Assembly (NCBI RefSeq): GCF_001659605.2
Contig: NW_025215482.1
Span: forward strand, 574,135 to 638,134
From: Manihot esculenta
Taxonomy: Eukaryota; Streptophyta; Magnoliopsida; Malpighiales; Euphorbiaceae
DNA length: 64,000 nucleotides
Reading direction: 5' to 3'
The translations under genes were made by a program, and so were the position numbers. The stretch's first letter is position 1. Each line of letters starts with the position of its first letter. Shown piece by piece: positions 33,154-46,805 of the stretch. The notes under the pieces are model-generated. The model worked only from the letters and a program-made list of their open reading frames with translations. It searched no databases and was not told the DNA's origin.

Positions 33154-36100
33154 GATGTAACATGGGTGATAGACTTGGAAGTTTTTGGCATGGAAACTAT
33201 TAGGCCGAAATCGGGCACCGGATGTAACATGGGTGATAGACTTGGCAGTTTTTGGGATGGAAGCTATTAGGCCGAAATCGGGCACCGGATGTAACATGGG
33301 TGATAGACTTGGCAATTTTTGGGATGGAAGCTATTAGGCCGAAATCGAGCACCGGATGTAACATGGGTGATAGACTTGGCAGTTTTTGGGATGGAAGCTA
33401 TTAGGCTGAAATCGGGCACCGGATGTAACATGGGTGATAGACTTGGCAGTTTTTGGGATGCAAGCTATTAGGCCGAAATCGGGCACCAGATGTAACATGG
33501 GTGATAGACTTGGCAGTTTTTGGGATGGAAGCTATTAGGCCGAAATCGAGCACCGGATGTAACATGGGTGATAGACTTGGCAGTTTCAGGGATGGAAGCT
33601 ATTAGGCCGAAATCGGACACCGGATGTAACATAGGTGATAGACTTGGCAGTGTTTGGGATGGAAGCTATTAGGACAAAATCGGGCACCGGATGTAACATG
33701 GGTGATAGACTCGGTAGTTTTTGGGATGCAAGCTATTAGGCCGAAATCGGGCACCGGATGTAACATGGGTGATAGACTTGGAAGTTTTTGGGATGGAAGC
33801 TATTAGGCCGAAATCGGGCACCGGATGTAACATGGGTGATAGACTTGGCAGTTTCTGGGATGGAAGCTATTAGGCCGAAATCGGACACCGGATGTAACAT
33901 GGGTGATAGACTTGGCAGTTTTTGGGATGGAAGCTATTAGGACGAAATCGGGCACCGGATGTAACATGGGTGATAGACTTGGCAGTGTTTTGGATGGAAG
34001 CTATTAGGACGAAATCGGGCACCGGATGTAACATGGGTGATAGAGTTGGCAGTGTTTTGGATGGAAGCTATTAGGACGAAATCGGGCACCGGATGTAACA
34101 TGGGTGATAGACTTGGCAGTTTCTGGGATGGAAGCTATTAGGCCGAAATCGGACACCGGATGTAACATAGGTGATAGACTTGGCAGTGTTTGGGATGGAA
34201 GCTATTAGGCCAAAATCGGGCACCGGATGTAACATTGGTGATAGACTTGGCAGTTTTTGGGATGGAAGCTATTAGGCCGAAATCGGGCACCGGATGTAAC
34301 ATGGGTGATAGACTTGGCTATTTTTGGGATGGAAGCTATTAGGCCGAAATCGGGCACCGGATGTAACATTGGTGATAGACTTGGCAGTGTTTGGGATGGA
34401 AGCTATTAGGACGAAATCGGGCACCGGATGTAACATGGGTGAGAGACTTGGCAGTTTTTGGGATGGAAGCTATTAGGCCGAAATCGGGCACCGGATGTAA
34501 CATGGGTGATAGACTTGGCAGTGTTTGTGATGGAAGCTATTAGGACGAAATCGGGCACCGGATGTAACGTGGGTGATAGACTTGGCAGTGTTTGGGATGG
34601 AAGCTATTAGGCCGAAATCGGGCACCGGATGTAACATGGGTCATAGACTTGGAAGTTTTTGGGATGGAAGCTATTAGGCCGAAATCGGGCACCGGATGTA
34701 ACATGGGTGATAGACTTGGCAGTTTTTGGGATAGAAGCTATTAGGCCGAAATCGGGCACCGGATGTAAAATGGGTGATAGACTTGGCAGTTTTTTGGGTG
34801 GAAGCTATTAGGCTGAAATCGAGTACCGGATGTAACATGGGGGATAGACTTGGCAGTTTTTGGGATGGAAGCTATTAGGCCGAAATCGGGCACCGGATGT
34901 AACATAGGTGATAGACTTGGCAGTGTTTGGGATGGAAGCTATTAGGACGAAATCGGGCACCGGATGTAACATGGGTGATAGACTTGGCAGTTTTTGAGAT
35001 GGAAGCTATTAGGCCGAAATCGGGCACCGGATGTAACATGGGTGATAGACTTGGCAGTTTTTGGGATGGAAGCTATTAGGCCGAAATCGAGCACCGGATT
35101 TAACATCGGTGATAGACTTGGCAGTTTTTGGGATGGAAGCTATTAGGCTGAAATCGGGCACCGGATGTAACATGGGTGATAGACTTGGCAGTTTTTGGGA
35201 TGGAAGCTATTAGGCTGAAATCGAGCACCGGATGTAACATGGGTGATAGACTTGGCAGTTTTTGGGATGGAAGCTATTAGGCTGAAATCGGGCACCGGAT
35301 GTAACATGGGTGATAGACTTGGAAGTTTTTGGGATGAAAGCTATTAGGCCGAAATCGGGCACCGGATGTAACATGGGTGATAGACTTGGCAGTTTTTGGG
35401 ATGGAAGCTATTAGGCGGAAATCGGGCACCGGATGTAACATGGGTGATAGACTTGGCAGTGTTTGGGATGGAAGCTATTAGGCCGAAATCGAGCACCGGA
35501 TGTAACATGGGTGATAGACTTGGCAGTGTTTGGGATGGAAGCTATTAGGCCAAAATCGGGCACCGGATGTACCATGGGTGATAGACTTGGCAGTGTTTTG
35601 GATGGAAGCTATTAGGACGAAATCGGGCACCGGATGTAACATGGTTGATAGACTTGGCAGTGTTTTGGGATGGAAGCTATTAGGCCGAAATCGGGCACCG
35701 GATGTAACATGGGTGATAGACTTGGAAGTTTTTGGGATGGAAGCTATAAGCCCAAAATCGGGCACCGGATGTAACATGGGTGATAGACTTGGCAGTTTTT
35801 GGGATGAAAGCTATTAGGCCGAAATCGGGCACCGGATGTAACATGGGTGATAGACTTGGCAGTTTTTGGGATGGAAGCTATTAGGCCAAAATCGGGCACC
35901 GGATGTACCATGGGTGATAGACTTGGCAGTGTTTTGGATGGAAGTTATTAGGACGAAATCGGGCACCGGATGTAACATGGGTGATAGACTTGGCAGTGTT
36001 TTGGGATGGAAGCTATTAGGCCGAAATCGGGCACCGGATGTAACATGGGTGATAGACTTGGAAGTTTTAGGGATGGAAGCTATTAGGCCAAAATCGGGCA

Positions 36101-37679
36101 CCGGATGTAACATGGGTGATAGACTTGGCAGTTTTTGGGATGGAAGCTATTAGGCCAAAATCGGGCACCGGATGTAACATGGGTGATAGACTTGGCAGTT
36201 TTTGGGATGGAAGCTATTAGGCCGAAATCGGGCACCGGATGTAACATGGGTGATAGACTTGGCTGTTTTTGGGATGGAAGCTATTAGGCCGAAATCGGGC
36301 ACCGGATGTAACATTGGTGATAGACTTGGCAGTGTTTGGGATGGAAGCTATTAGGACAAAATCGGGCACCGGATGTAACATGGGTGATAGACTTGGCAGT
36401 TTTTGGGATGGAAGCTATTAGGCTGAAATCGGGCACCGGATGTAACATGGGTGATAGACTTGGAAGTTTTTGGGATAGAAGCTATTAGGCGGAAATGGGG
36501 CACCGGATGTAACATGGGTGATAGACTTGGCAATTTTTGGGATGGAAGCTATTAGGCCGAAATCGGGCACCGGATGTAACATGGGTGATAGACTTGGCAG
36601 TGTTTGGGATGGAAGCTATTAGGACGAAATCGGGCACCGGATGTAACATGGGTGATAGACTTGGCAGTGTTTGGGATGGAAGCTATTAGGCCGAAATCGG
36701 GCACCGGATGTAACATGGGTCATAGACTTGGAAGTTTTTGGGATGGAAGCTATTAGGCCGAAATCGGGCACCGGATGTAACATGGGTGATAGACTTGGCA
36801 GTTTTTGGGATAGAAGCTATTAGGCCGAAATCGGGCACCGGATGTAACATGGGTGATAGACTTGGCAGTTTTTTGGATGGAAGCTATTAGGCTGAAATCG
36901 AGCACCGGATGTAACATGGGGGATAGACTTGGCAGTTTTTGGGATGGAAGCTATTAGGCCGAAATCGGGCACCGGATGTAACATAGGTGATAGACTTGGC
37001 AGTGTTTGGGATGGAAGCTATTAGGACGAAATCGGGCACCGGATGTAACATGGGTGATAGACTCGGTAGTTTTTGGGATGCAAGCTATTAGGCCGAAATC
37101 GGGCACCGGATGTAACATGGGTGATAGACTTGGAAGTTTTTGGGATGGAAGCTATTAGGCCGAAATCGGGCACCGGATGTAACATGGGTGATAGACTTGG
37201 CAGTTTCTGGGATGGAAGCTATTAGGCCGAAATCGGACACCAGATGTAACATGGGTGATAGACTTGGCAGTTTTTGGGATGGAAGCTATTAGGACGAAAT
37301 CGGGCACCGGATGTAACATGGGTGATAGACTTGGCAGTGTTTTGGATGGAAGCTATTAGGACGAAATCGGGCACCGGATGTAACATGGGTGATAGAGTTG
37401 GCAGTGTTTTGGATGGAAGCTATTAGGACGAAATCGGGCACCGGATGTAACATGGGTGATAGACTTGGCGGTTTCTGGGATGGAAGCTATTAGGCCGAAA
37501 TCGGACACCGGATGTAACATAGGTGATAGACTTGGCAGTGTTTGGGATGGAAGCTATTAGGCCGAAATCGGGCACCGGATGTAACATGGGTGATAGACTT
37601 GGCAGTTTTTGGGATAGAAGCTATTAGGCCGAAATCGGGCACCGGATGTAACATGGGTGATAGACTTGGCAGTTTTTGG
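33154..37679 (-). repeat. 67-bp satellite array D, inverted (about 67 monomers)
   Basis: The same monomer on the opposite strand, starting GATGTAACATGGGTGATAG at 33154 directly after forward ...CCAAGTCT. Most monomers have AAAAACTGCC or AAAAACTTCC. The 336-bp unit is present (35478 and 35814). Internal block duplications are visible: the ACTCGGTAG variant occurs near 33709 and 37061 (offset about 3352 bp, 50 monomers) and GGGTCATAGAC near 34638 and 36717 (offset about 2078 bp, 31 monomers). It ends at an assembly gap. Confidence 0.96.
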
Positions 37680-38679
37680 NNNNNNNNNNNNNNNNNNNNN
37701 NNNNNNNNNNNNNNNNNNNNNNNNNNNNNNNNNNNNNNNNNNNNNNNNNNNNNNNNNNNNNNNNNNNNNNNNNNNNNNNNNNNNNNNNNNNNNNNNNNNN
37801 NNNNNNNNNNNNNNNNNNNNNNNNNNNNNNNNNNNNNNNNNNNNNNNNNNNNNNNNNNNNNNNNNNNNNNNNNNNNNNNNNNNNNNNNNNNNNNNNNNNN
37901 NNNNNNNNNNNNNNNNNNNNNNNNNNNNNNNNNNNNNNNNNNNNNNNNNNNNNNNNNNNNNNNNNNNNNNNNNNNNNNNNNNNNNNNNNNNNNNNNNNNN
38001 NNNNNNNNNNNNNNNNNNNNNNNNNNNNNNNNNNNNNNNNNNNNNNNNNNNNNNNNNNNNNNNNNNNNNNNNNNNNNNNNNNNNNNNNNNNNNNNNNNNN
38101 NNNNNNNNNNNNNNNNNNNNNNNNNNNNNNNNNNNNNNNNNNNNNNNNNNNNNNNNNNNNNNNNNNNNNNNNNNNNNNNNNNNNNNNNNNNNNNNNNNNN
38201 NNNNNNNNNNNNNNNNNNNNNNNNNNNNNNNNNNNNNNNNNNNNNNNNNNNNNNNNNNNNNNNNNNNNNNNNNNNNNNNNNNNNNNNNNNNNNNNNNNNN
38301 NNNNNNNNNNNNNNNNNNNNNNNNNNNNNNNNNNNNNNNNNNNNNNNNNNNNNNNNNNNNNNNNNNNNNNNNNNNNNNNNNNNNNNNNNNNNNNNNNNNN
38401 NNNNNNNNNNNNNNNNNNNNNNNNNNNNNNNNNNNNNNNNNNNNNNNNNNNNNNNNNNNNNNNNNNNNNNNNNNNNNNNNNNNNNNNNNNNNNNNNNNNN
38501 NNNNNNNNNNNNNNNNNNNNNNNNNNNNNNNNNNNNNNNNNNNNNNNNNNNNNNNNNNNNNNNNNNNNNNNNNNNNNNNNNNNNNNNNNNNNNNNNNNNN
38601 NNNNNNNNNNNNNNNNNNNNNNNNNNNNNNNNNNNNNNNNNNNNNNNNNNNNNNNNNNNNNNNNNNNNNNNNNNNNNNN
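37680..38679. other. Assembly gap of exactly 1000 N
   Basis: Lies where satellite orientation changes back from minus to plus, so the second inversion boundary is not seen. Size unknown. Confidence 0.99.
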
Positions 38680-41600
38680 TTTCGGCCTAATAGCTTCCAT
38701 CCCAAACACTGCCAAGTCTATCACCCATGTTACATCCGGTGCCCGATTTCGGCCTAATAGCTTCCATCCCAAACACTGCCAAGTCTATCACCCATGTTAC
38801 ATCCGGTGCCCGATTTCGGCCTAATAGCTTCCATCCCAAACACTGCCAAGTCTATCACCCATGTTACATCCGGTGCCCGATTTCGTCCTAATAGCTTCCA
38901 TCCCAAAACACTGCCAAGTCTATCACCCATGTTACATCCGGTGCCCGATTTCGTCCTAATAGCTTCCATCCCAAAAACTGCCAAGTCTATCACCCATGTT
39001 ACATCCGGTGCCCGATTTCGGCCTAATAGCTTCCATCCCAAACACTGCCAAGTCTATCACCCATGTTACATCCGGTGCCCGATTTCGTCCTAATAGCTTC
39101 CATCCCAAAACACTGCCAAGTCTATCACCCATGTTACATCCGGTGCCCGATTTCGGCCTAATAGCTTCCATCCCAAAAACTGCCAAGTCTATCACCCATG
39201 TTACATCCGGTGCCCGATTTCGGCCTAATAGCTTCCATCCCAAAACACTGCCAAGTCTATCACCCATGTTACATCCGGTGCCCGATTTCGTCCTAATAGC
39301 TTCCATCCCAAAACACTGCCAAGTCTATCACCCATGTTACATCCGGTGCCCGATTTCGGCCTAATAGCTTCCATCCCAAAACACTGCCAAGTCTATCACC
39401 CATGTTACATCCGGTGCCCGATTTCGTCCTAATAGCTTCCATCCCAAAACACTGCCAAGTCTATCACCCATGTTACATCCGGTGCCCGATTTCGGCCTAA
39501 TAGCTTCCATCCCAAAACACTGCCAAGTCTATCACCCATGTTACATCCGGTGCCCGATTTCGGCCTAATAGCTTCCATCCCAAAACACTGCCAAGTCTAT
39601 CACCCATGTTACATCCGGTGCCCGATTTCGGCCTAATAGCTTCCATCCCAAAACACTGCCAAGTCTATCACCCATGTTACATCCGGTGCCCGATTTCGGC
39701 CTAATAGCTTCCATCCCAAAACACTGCCAAGTCTATCACCCATGTTACATCCGGTGCCCGATTTCGGCCTAATAGCTTCCATCCCAAAACACTGCCAAGT
39801 CTATCACCCATGTTACATCCGGTGCCCGATTTCGGCCTAATAGCTTCCATCCCAAACACTGCCAAGTCTATCACCCATGTTACATCCGGTGCCCGATTTC
39901 GTCCTAATAGCTTCCATCCCAAAACACTGCCAAGTCTATCACCCATGTTACATCCGGTGCCCGATTTCGGCCTAATAGCTTCCATCCCAAACACTGCCAA
40001 GTCTATCACCCATGTTACATCCGGTGCCCGATTTCGTCCTAATAGCTTCCATCCCAAACACTGCCAAGTCTATCACCCATGTTACATCCGGTGCCCGATT
40101 TCGTCCTAATAGCTTCCATCCCAAACACTGCCAAGTCTATCACCCATGTTACATCCGGTGCCCGATTTCGGCCTAATAGCTTCCATCCCAAACACTGCCA
40201 AGTCTATCACCCATGTTACATCCGGTGCCCGATTTCGTCCTAATAGCTTCCATCCCAAAACACTGCCAAGTCTATCACCCATGTTACATCCGGTGCCCGA
40301 TTTCGGCCTAATAGCTTCCATCCCAAAACACTGCCAAGTCTATCACCCATGTTACATCCGGTGCCCGATTTCGTCCTAATAGCTTCCATCCCAAAACACT
40401 GCCAAGTCTATCACCCATGTTACATCCGGTGCCCGATTTCGTCCTAATAGCTTCCATCCCAAAACACTGCCAAGTCTATCACCCATGTTACATCCGGTGC
40501 CCGATTTCGGCCTAATAGCTTCCATCCCAAAACACTGCCAAGTCTATCACCCATGTTACATCCGGTGCCCGATTTCGGCCTAATAGCTTCCATCCCAAAA
40601 ACTGCCAAGTCTATCACCCATGTTACATCCGGTGCCCGATTTCGGCCTAATAGCTTCCATCCCAAAACACTGCCAAGTCTATCACCCATGTTACATCCGG
40701 TGCCCGATTTCGGCCTAATAGCTTCCATCCCAAAACACTGCAAGTCTATCACCCATGTTACATCCGGTGCCCGATTTCGGCCTAATAGCTTCCATCCCAA
40801 ACACTGCCAAGTCTATCACCCATGTTACATCCGGTGCCCGATTTCGGCCTAATAGCTTCCATCCCAAACACTGCCAAGTCTATCACCCATGTTACATCCG
40901 GTGCCCGATTTCGTCCTAATAGCTTCCATCCCAAAACACTGCCAAGTCTATCACCCATGTTACATCCGGTGCCCGATTTCGGCCTAATAGCTTCCATCCC
41001 AAACACTGCCAAGTCTATCACCCATGTTACATCCGGTGCCCGATTTCGTCCTAATAGCTTCCATCCCAAACACTGCCAAGTCTATCACCCATGTTACATC
41101 CGGTGCCCGATTTCGTCCTAATAGCTTCCATCCCAAACACTGCCAAGTCTATCACCCATGTTACATCCGGTGCCCGATTTCGTCCTAATAGCTTCCATCC
41201 CAAAACACTGCAAGTCTATCACCCATGTTACATCCGGTGCCCGATTTCGTCCTAATAGCTTCCATCCCAAAACACTGCCAAGTCTATCACCCATGTTACA
41301 TCCGGTGCCCGATTTCGGCCTAATAGCTTCCATCCCAAACACTGCCAAGTCTATCACCCATGTTACATCCGGTGCCCGATTTCGTCCTAATAGCTTCCAT
41401 CCCAAAACACTGCCAAGTCTATCACCCATGTTACATCCGGTGCCCGATTTCGTCCTAATAGCTTCCATCCCAAAACACTGCCAAGTCTATCACCCATGTT
41501 ACATCCGGTGCCCGATTTCGGCCTAATAGCTTCCATCCCAAACACTGCCAAGTCTATCACCCATGTTACATCCGGTGCCCGATTTCGTCCTAATAGCTTC

Positions 41601-44600
41601 CATCCCAAAACACTGCCAAGTCTATCACCCATGTTACATCCGGTGCCCGATTTCGGCCTAATAGCTTCCATCCCAAAACACTGCCAAGTCTATCACCCAT
41701 GTTACATCCGGTGCCCGATTTCGGCCTAATAGCTTCCATCCCAAACACTGCCAAGTCTATCACCCATGTTACATCCGGTGCCCGATTTCGGCCTAATAGC
41801 TTCCATCCCAAACACTGCCAAGTCTATCACCCATGTTACATCCGGTGCCCGATTTCGGCCTAATAGCTTCCATCCCAAAAACTGCCAAGTCTATCACCCA
41901 TGTTACATCCGGTGCCCGATTTCGGCCTAATAGCTTCCATCCCAAAACACTGCCAAGTCTATCACCCATGTTACATCCGGTGCCCGATTTCGTCCTAATA
42001 GCTTCCATCCCAAACACTGCCAAGTCTATCACCCATGTTACATCCGGTGCCCGATTTCGGCCTAATAGCTTCCATCCCAAACACTGCCAAGTCTATCACC
42101 CATGTTACATCCGGTGCCCGATTTCGGCCTAATAGCTTCCATCCCAAACACTGCCAAGTCTATCACCCATGTTACATCCGGTGCCCGATTTCGTCCTAAT
42201 AGCTTCCATCCCAAAACACTGCCAAGTCTATCACCCATGTTACATCCGGTGCCCGATTTCGGCCTAATAGCTTCCATCCCAAAACACTGCCAAGTCTATC
42301 ACCCATGTTACATCCGGTGCCCGATTTCGGCCTAATAGCTTCCATCCCAAAACACTGCAAGTCTATCACCCATGTTACATCCGGTGCCCGATTTCGTCCT
42401 AATAGCTTCCATCCAAAACACAGCCAAGTCTATCACCCATGTTACATCCGGTGCCCGATTTCGGCCTAATAGCTTCTATCCCAAACACTGCTAAGTCTAT
42501 GACCCATGTTACATCCGGTGCCCGATTTCGGCCTAATAGCTTCCATCCCAAACAATGCCAAGTCTATCACCCATGTTACATCCGGTGCCCGATTTCGTCC
42601 TAATAGCTTCCATCCAAAACACTGCCAAGTCTATCATTCATGTTACATCCTGTGCCCGATTTCGGCCTAATAGCTTCCATCCCAAAACACTGGCAAGTCT
42701 ATCACCCATGTTACATCCGGTGCCCGATTTCGTCCTAATAGCTTCCATCCAAAACACAGCCAAGTCTATCACCCATGTTACATCCGGTGCCCGATTTCGG
42801 CCTAATAGCTTCTATCCCAAACACTGCTAAGTCTATGACCCATGTTACATCCGGTGCCCGATTTCGGCCTAATAGCTTCCATCCCAAACACTGCCAAGTC
42901 TATCACCCATGTTACATCCGGTGCCCGATTTTGTCCTAATAGCTTCCATCCAAAACACTGCCAAGTCTATCACTCATGTTACATTCGGTGCCCGATTTCG
43001 TCCTAATAGCTTCCATCCAAAACACAGCCAAGTCTATCACCCATGTTACAACCGGTGCCCGATTTCGGCCTAATAGCTCCCATCCAAAACACAGCTAAGT
43101 CTATGACCCATGTTACATCCGGTGCCCGATTTCGGCCTAATAGCTTCCATCCCAAAACACTGGCAAGTCTATCACCCATGTTACATCCGGTGCCCGATTT
43201 CGTCCTAATAGCTTCCATCCAAAACACAGCCAAGTCTATCACCCATGTTACATCCGGTGCCCGATTTCGGCCTAATAGCTTCCATCCCAAACACTGCCAA
43301 GTCTATGACCCATGTTACATCCGGTGCCCGATTTCGTCCTAATAGCTTCCATCCCAAACACTGCCAAGTCTATCACCCATGTTACATACGGTGCCCGATT
43401 TCGTCCTAATAGCTTCCATCCCAAACACTGCCAAGTCTATCACCCATGTTACATCCTGTGCCCGATTTCGGCCTAATAGCTTCCATCCCAAAACACTGGC
43501 AAGTCTATCACCCATGTTACATCCGGTGCCCGATTTCGTCCTTATAGCTTCCATCCAAAACACAGCCAAGTCTATCACCCATGTGGCATCCGGTGCCCGA
43601 TTTCGGCCTAATAGCTTCCATCCCAAACACTGCCAAGTCTATGACCCATGTTACATCCGGTGCCCGATTTCGTCCTAATAGCTTCCATCCAAAACACTGC
43701 CAAGTCTATCACCCATGTTACATCCGGTGCCCGATTTCGTCCTAATAGCTTCCATCCCAAAAACTGCCAAGTCTATCCCCCATGTTACATCCGATGCTCG
43801 ATTTCAGCCTAATAGCTTCCATCCCAAAAACAGCCAAGTATATCACCCATGTTACAACCGGTGCCCGATTTCGGCCTAATAGCTTCCATCCCGAAAACTG
43901 CAAGTCTATCACCCATGTTACATCCGGTGCCCGATTTCGGCCTAATAGCTTCCATTCCAAAACACTGCCAAGTCTATCACCCATGTTACATCCGGTGCCC
44001 GATTTCGGCCTAATAGCTTCCATCCCAAAACACTGCCAAGTCTATCACCCATGTTACATCCGGTGCCCGATTTCGGCCTAATAGCTTCCATCCCAAACAC
44101 TGCCAAGTCTATGACCCATGTTACATCCGGTGCCCGATTTCGGCCTAATAGCTTCCATCCCAAACACTGCCAAGTCTATCACCCATGTTACATCCGGTGC
44201 CCGATTTCGTCCTAATAGCTTCCATCCAAAACACTGCCAAGTCTATCACCCATGTTACATCCAGTGCCCGATTTCGGCCTAATAGCTTTCATCCCAAACA
44301 CTGCCAAGTCTATGACCCATGTTACATCCGGTGCCCGATTTCGTCCTAATAGCTTCCATCCCAATCACTGCCAAGTCTATCACCCATGTTACATCCGGTG
44401 CCCGATTTCGTCGTAATAGCTTCCATCCCAAACACTGCCAAGTCTATCACCCATGTTACATCCTATGCCCGATTTCGTCCTAATAGCTTCCATCCCAAAA
44501 CACTTGCAAGTCTATCACCCATGTTACATCCGGTGCCCGATTTCGTCCTAATAGCTTCCATCCAAAACACAGCCAAGTCTATCACCCATGTGACATCCGG

Positions 44601-46805
44601 TGCCCGATTTCGGCCTAATAGCTTCCATCCCAAACACTGCGAAGTCTATGACCCATGTTACATCCGGTGCCCGATTTCGTCCTAATAGCTTCCATCCAAA
44701 ACACTGCCAAGTCTATCACCCATGTTACATCCGGTGCCTGATTTCGTCCTAATAGCTTCCATCCCAAAAACTGCCAAGTCTATCCCCCATGTTACATCCG
44801 ATGCCCGATTTCGGCCTAATAGCTTCCATCCCAAAACACTGGCAAGTCTATCACACATGTTACATCCGGTGCCCGATTTCGTCCTAATAGCTTCCATCCA
44901 AAACACAGCCAAGTCTATCACCCATGTTACATCCGGTGCCCGATTTCGGCCTAATAGCTTCCATCCAAAACACTGCCAAGTCTATCACCCATGTTACATC
45001 CTGTGCCCGATTTCGGCCTAATAGCTTCTATCCCAAACACTGCCAAGTCTATGACCCATGTTACATCCGGTGCCCGATTTCGGCCTAATAGCTTCCATCC
45101 CAAACACTGCCAAGTCTATCACCCATGTTACATCCGGTGCCCGATTTCGTCCTAATAGCTTCCATCCCAAACACAGCCAAGTCTATCACCCATGTTACAT
45201 CCGGTGCCCGATTTCGGCCTAATAGCTTCCATCCCAAACACTGCCAAGTCTATGACCCATGTTACATCCGGTGCCCGATTTCGTCCTAATAGCTTCCATC
45301 CCAATCACTGCCAAGTCTATCACCCATGTTACATCCGGTGCCCGATTTCGTCGTAATAGCTTCCATCCCAAACACTACCAAGTCTATCACCCATGTTACA
45401 TCCTATGCCCGATTTCGTCCTAATAGCTTCCATCCCAAAACACTTGCAAGTCTATCACCCATGTTACATCCGGTGCCCGATTTCGTCCTAATAGCTTCCA
45501 TCCAAAACACAGCCAAGTCTATGACCCATGTGACATCCGGTGCCCGATTTCGGCCTAATAGCTTCCATCCCAAACACTGCGAAGTCTATGACCCATGTTA
45601 CATCCGGTGCCCGATTTCGTCCTAATAGCTTCCATCCAAAACACTGCCAAGTCTATCACCCATGTTACATCCGGTGCCCGATTTCGTCCTAATAGCTTCC
45701 ATCCCAAAAACTGCCAAGTCTATCCCCCATGTTACATCCGATGCCCGATTTCGGCCTAATAGCTTCCATCCCAAAACACTGGCAAGTCTATCACACATGT
45801 TACATCCGGTGCCCGATTTCGTCCTAATAGCTTCCATCCAAAACACAGCCAAGTCTATCACCCATGTGACATCCGGTGCCCGATTTCGGCCTAATAGCTT
45901 CCATCCCAAACACTGCGAAGTCTATGACCCATGTTACATCCGGTGCCCGATTTCGTCCTAATAGCTTCCATCCAAAACACTGCCAAGTCTATCACCCATG
46001 TTACATCCGGTGCCTGATTTCGTCCTAATAGCTTCCATCCCAAAAACTGCCAAGTCTATCCCCATGTTACATCCGATGCCCGATTTCGGCCTAATAGCTT
46101 CCATCCCAAAACACTGGCAAGTCTATCACACATGTTACATCCGGTGCCCGATTTCGTCCTAATAGCTTCCATCCAAAACACAGCCAAGTCTATCACCCAT
46201 GTTACATCCGGTGCCCGATTTCGGCCTAATAGCTTCCATCCAAAACACTGCCAAGTCTATCACCCATGTTACATCCTGTGCCCGATTTCGGCCTAATAGC
46301 TTCTATCCCAAACACTGCCAAGTCTATGACCCATGTTACATCCGGTGCCCGATTTCGGCCTAATAGCTTCCATCCCAAACACTGCCAAGTCTATCACCCA
46401 TGTTACATCCGGTGCCCGATTTCGTCCTAATAGCTTCCATCCCAAACACAGCCAAGTCTATCACCCATGTTACATCCGGTGCCCGATTTCGGCCTAATAG
46501 CTTCCATCCCAAACACTGCCAAGTCTATGACCCATGTTACATCCGGTGCCCGATTTCGTCCTAATAGCTTCCATCCCAATCACTGCCAAGTCTATCACCC
46601 ATGTTACATCCGGTGCCCGATTTCGTCGTAATAGCTTCCATCCCAAACACTGCCAAGTCTATCACCCATGTTACATCCTATGCCCGATTTCGTCCTAATA
46701 GCTTCCATCCCAAAACACTTGCAAGTCTATCACCCATGTTACATCCGGTGCCCGATTTCGTCCTAATAGCTTCCATCCAAAACACAGCCAAGTCTATGAC
46801 CCATG
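38680..46805 (+). repeat. 67-bp satellite array E (about 121 monomers)
   Basis: 38.7-42.35 kb is highly uniform: monomers of 67 or 68 bp differing mainly at AAACACTG/AAAACACTG and TCGGCCT/TCGTCCT. From 42.4 kb on, the 336-bp unit with CCTGTGCCC, CACTGGCAAG, ACAGCC and TATGACCC variants returns. 44.4-45.3 kb is repeated at an offset of 940 bp (14 monomers) and again at about 46.3-46.8 kb. It ends in TATGACCCATG, where S3 inserted. Confidence 0.97.
46801..46805. other. Left target-site duplication of S3 (CCATG)
   Basis: CCATG precedes the LTR and recurs at 49007-49011. Confidence 0.93.

Noticed and set aside
33154..37679. A second, unrelated satellite family
   Set aside because: It is the reverse complement of the same 67-bp monomer.
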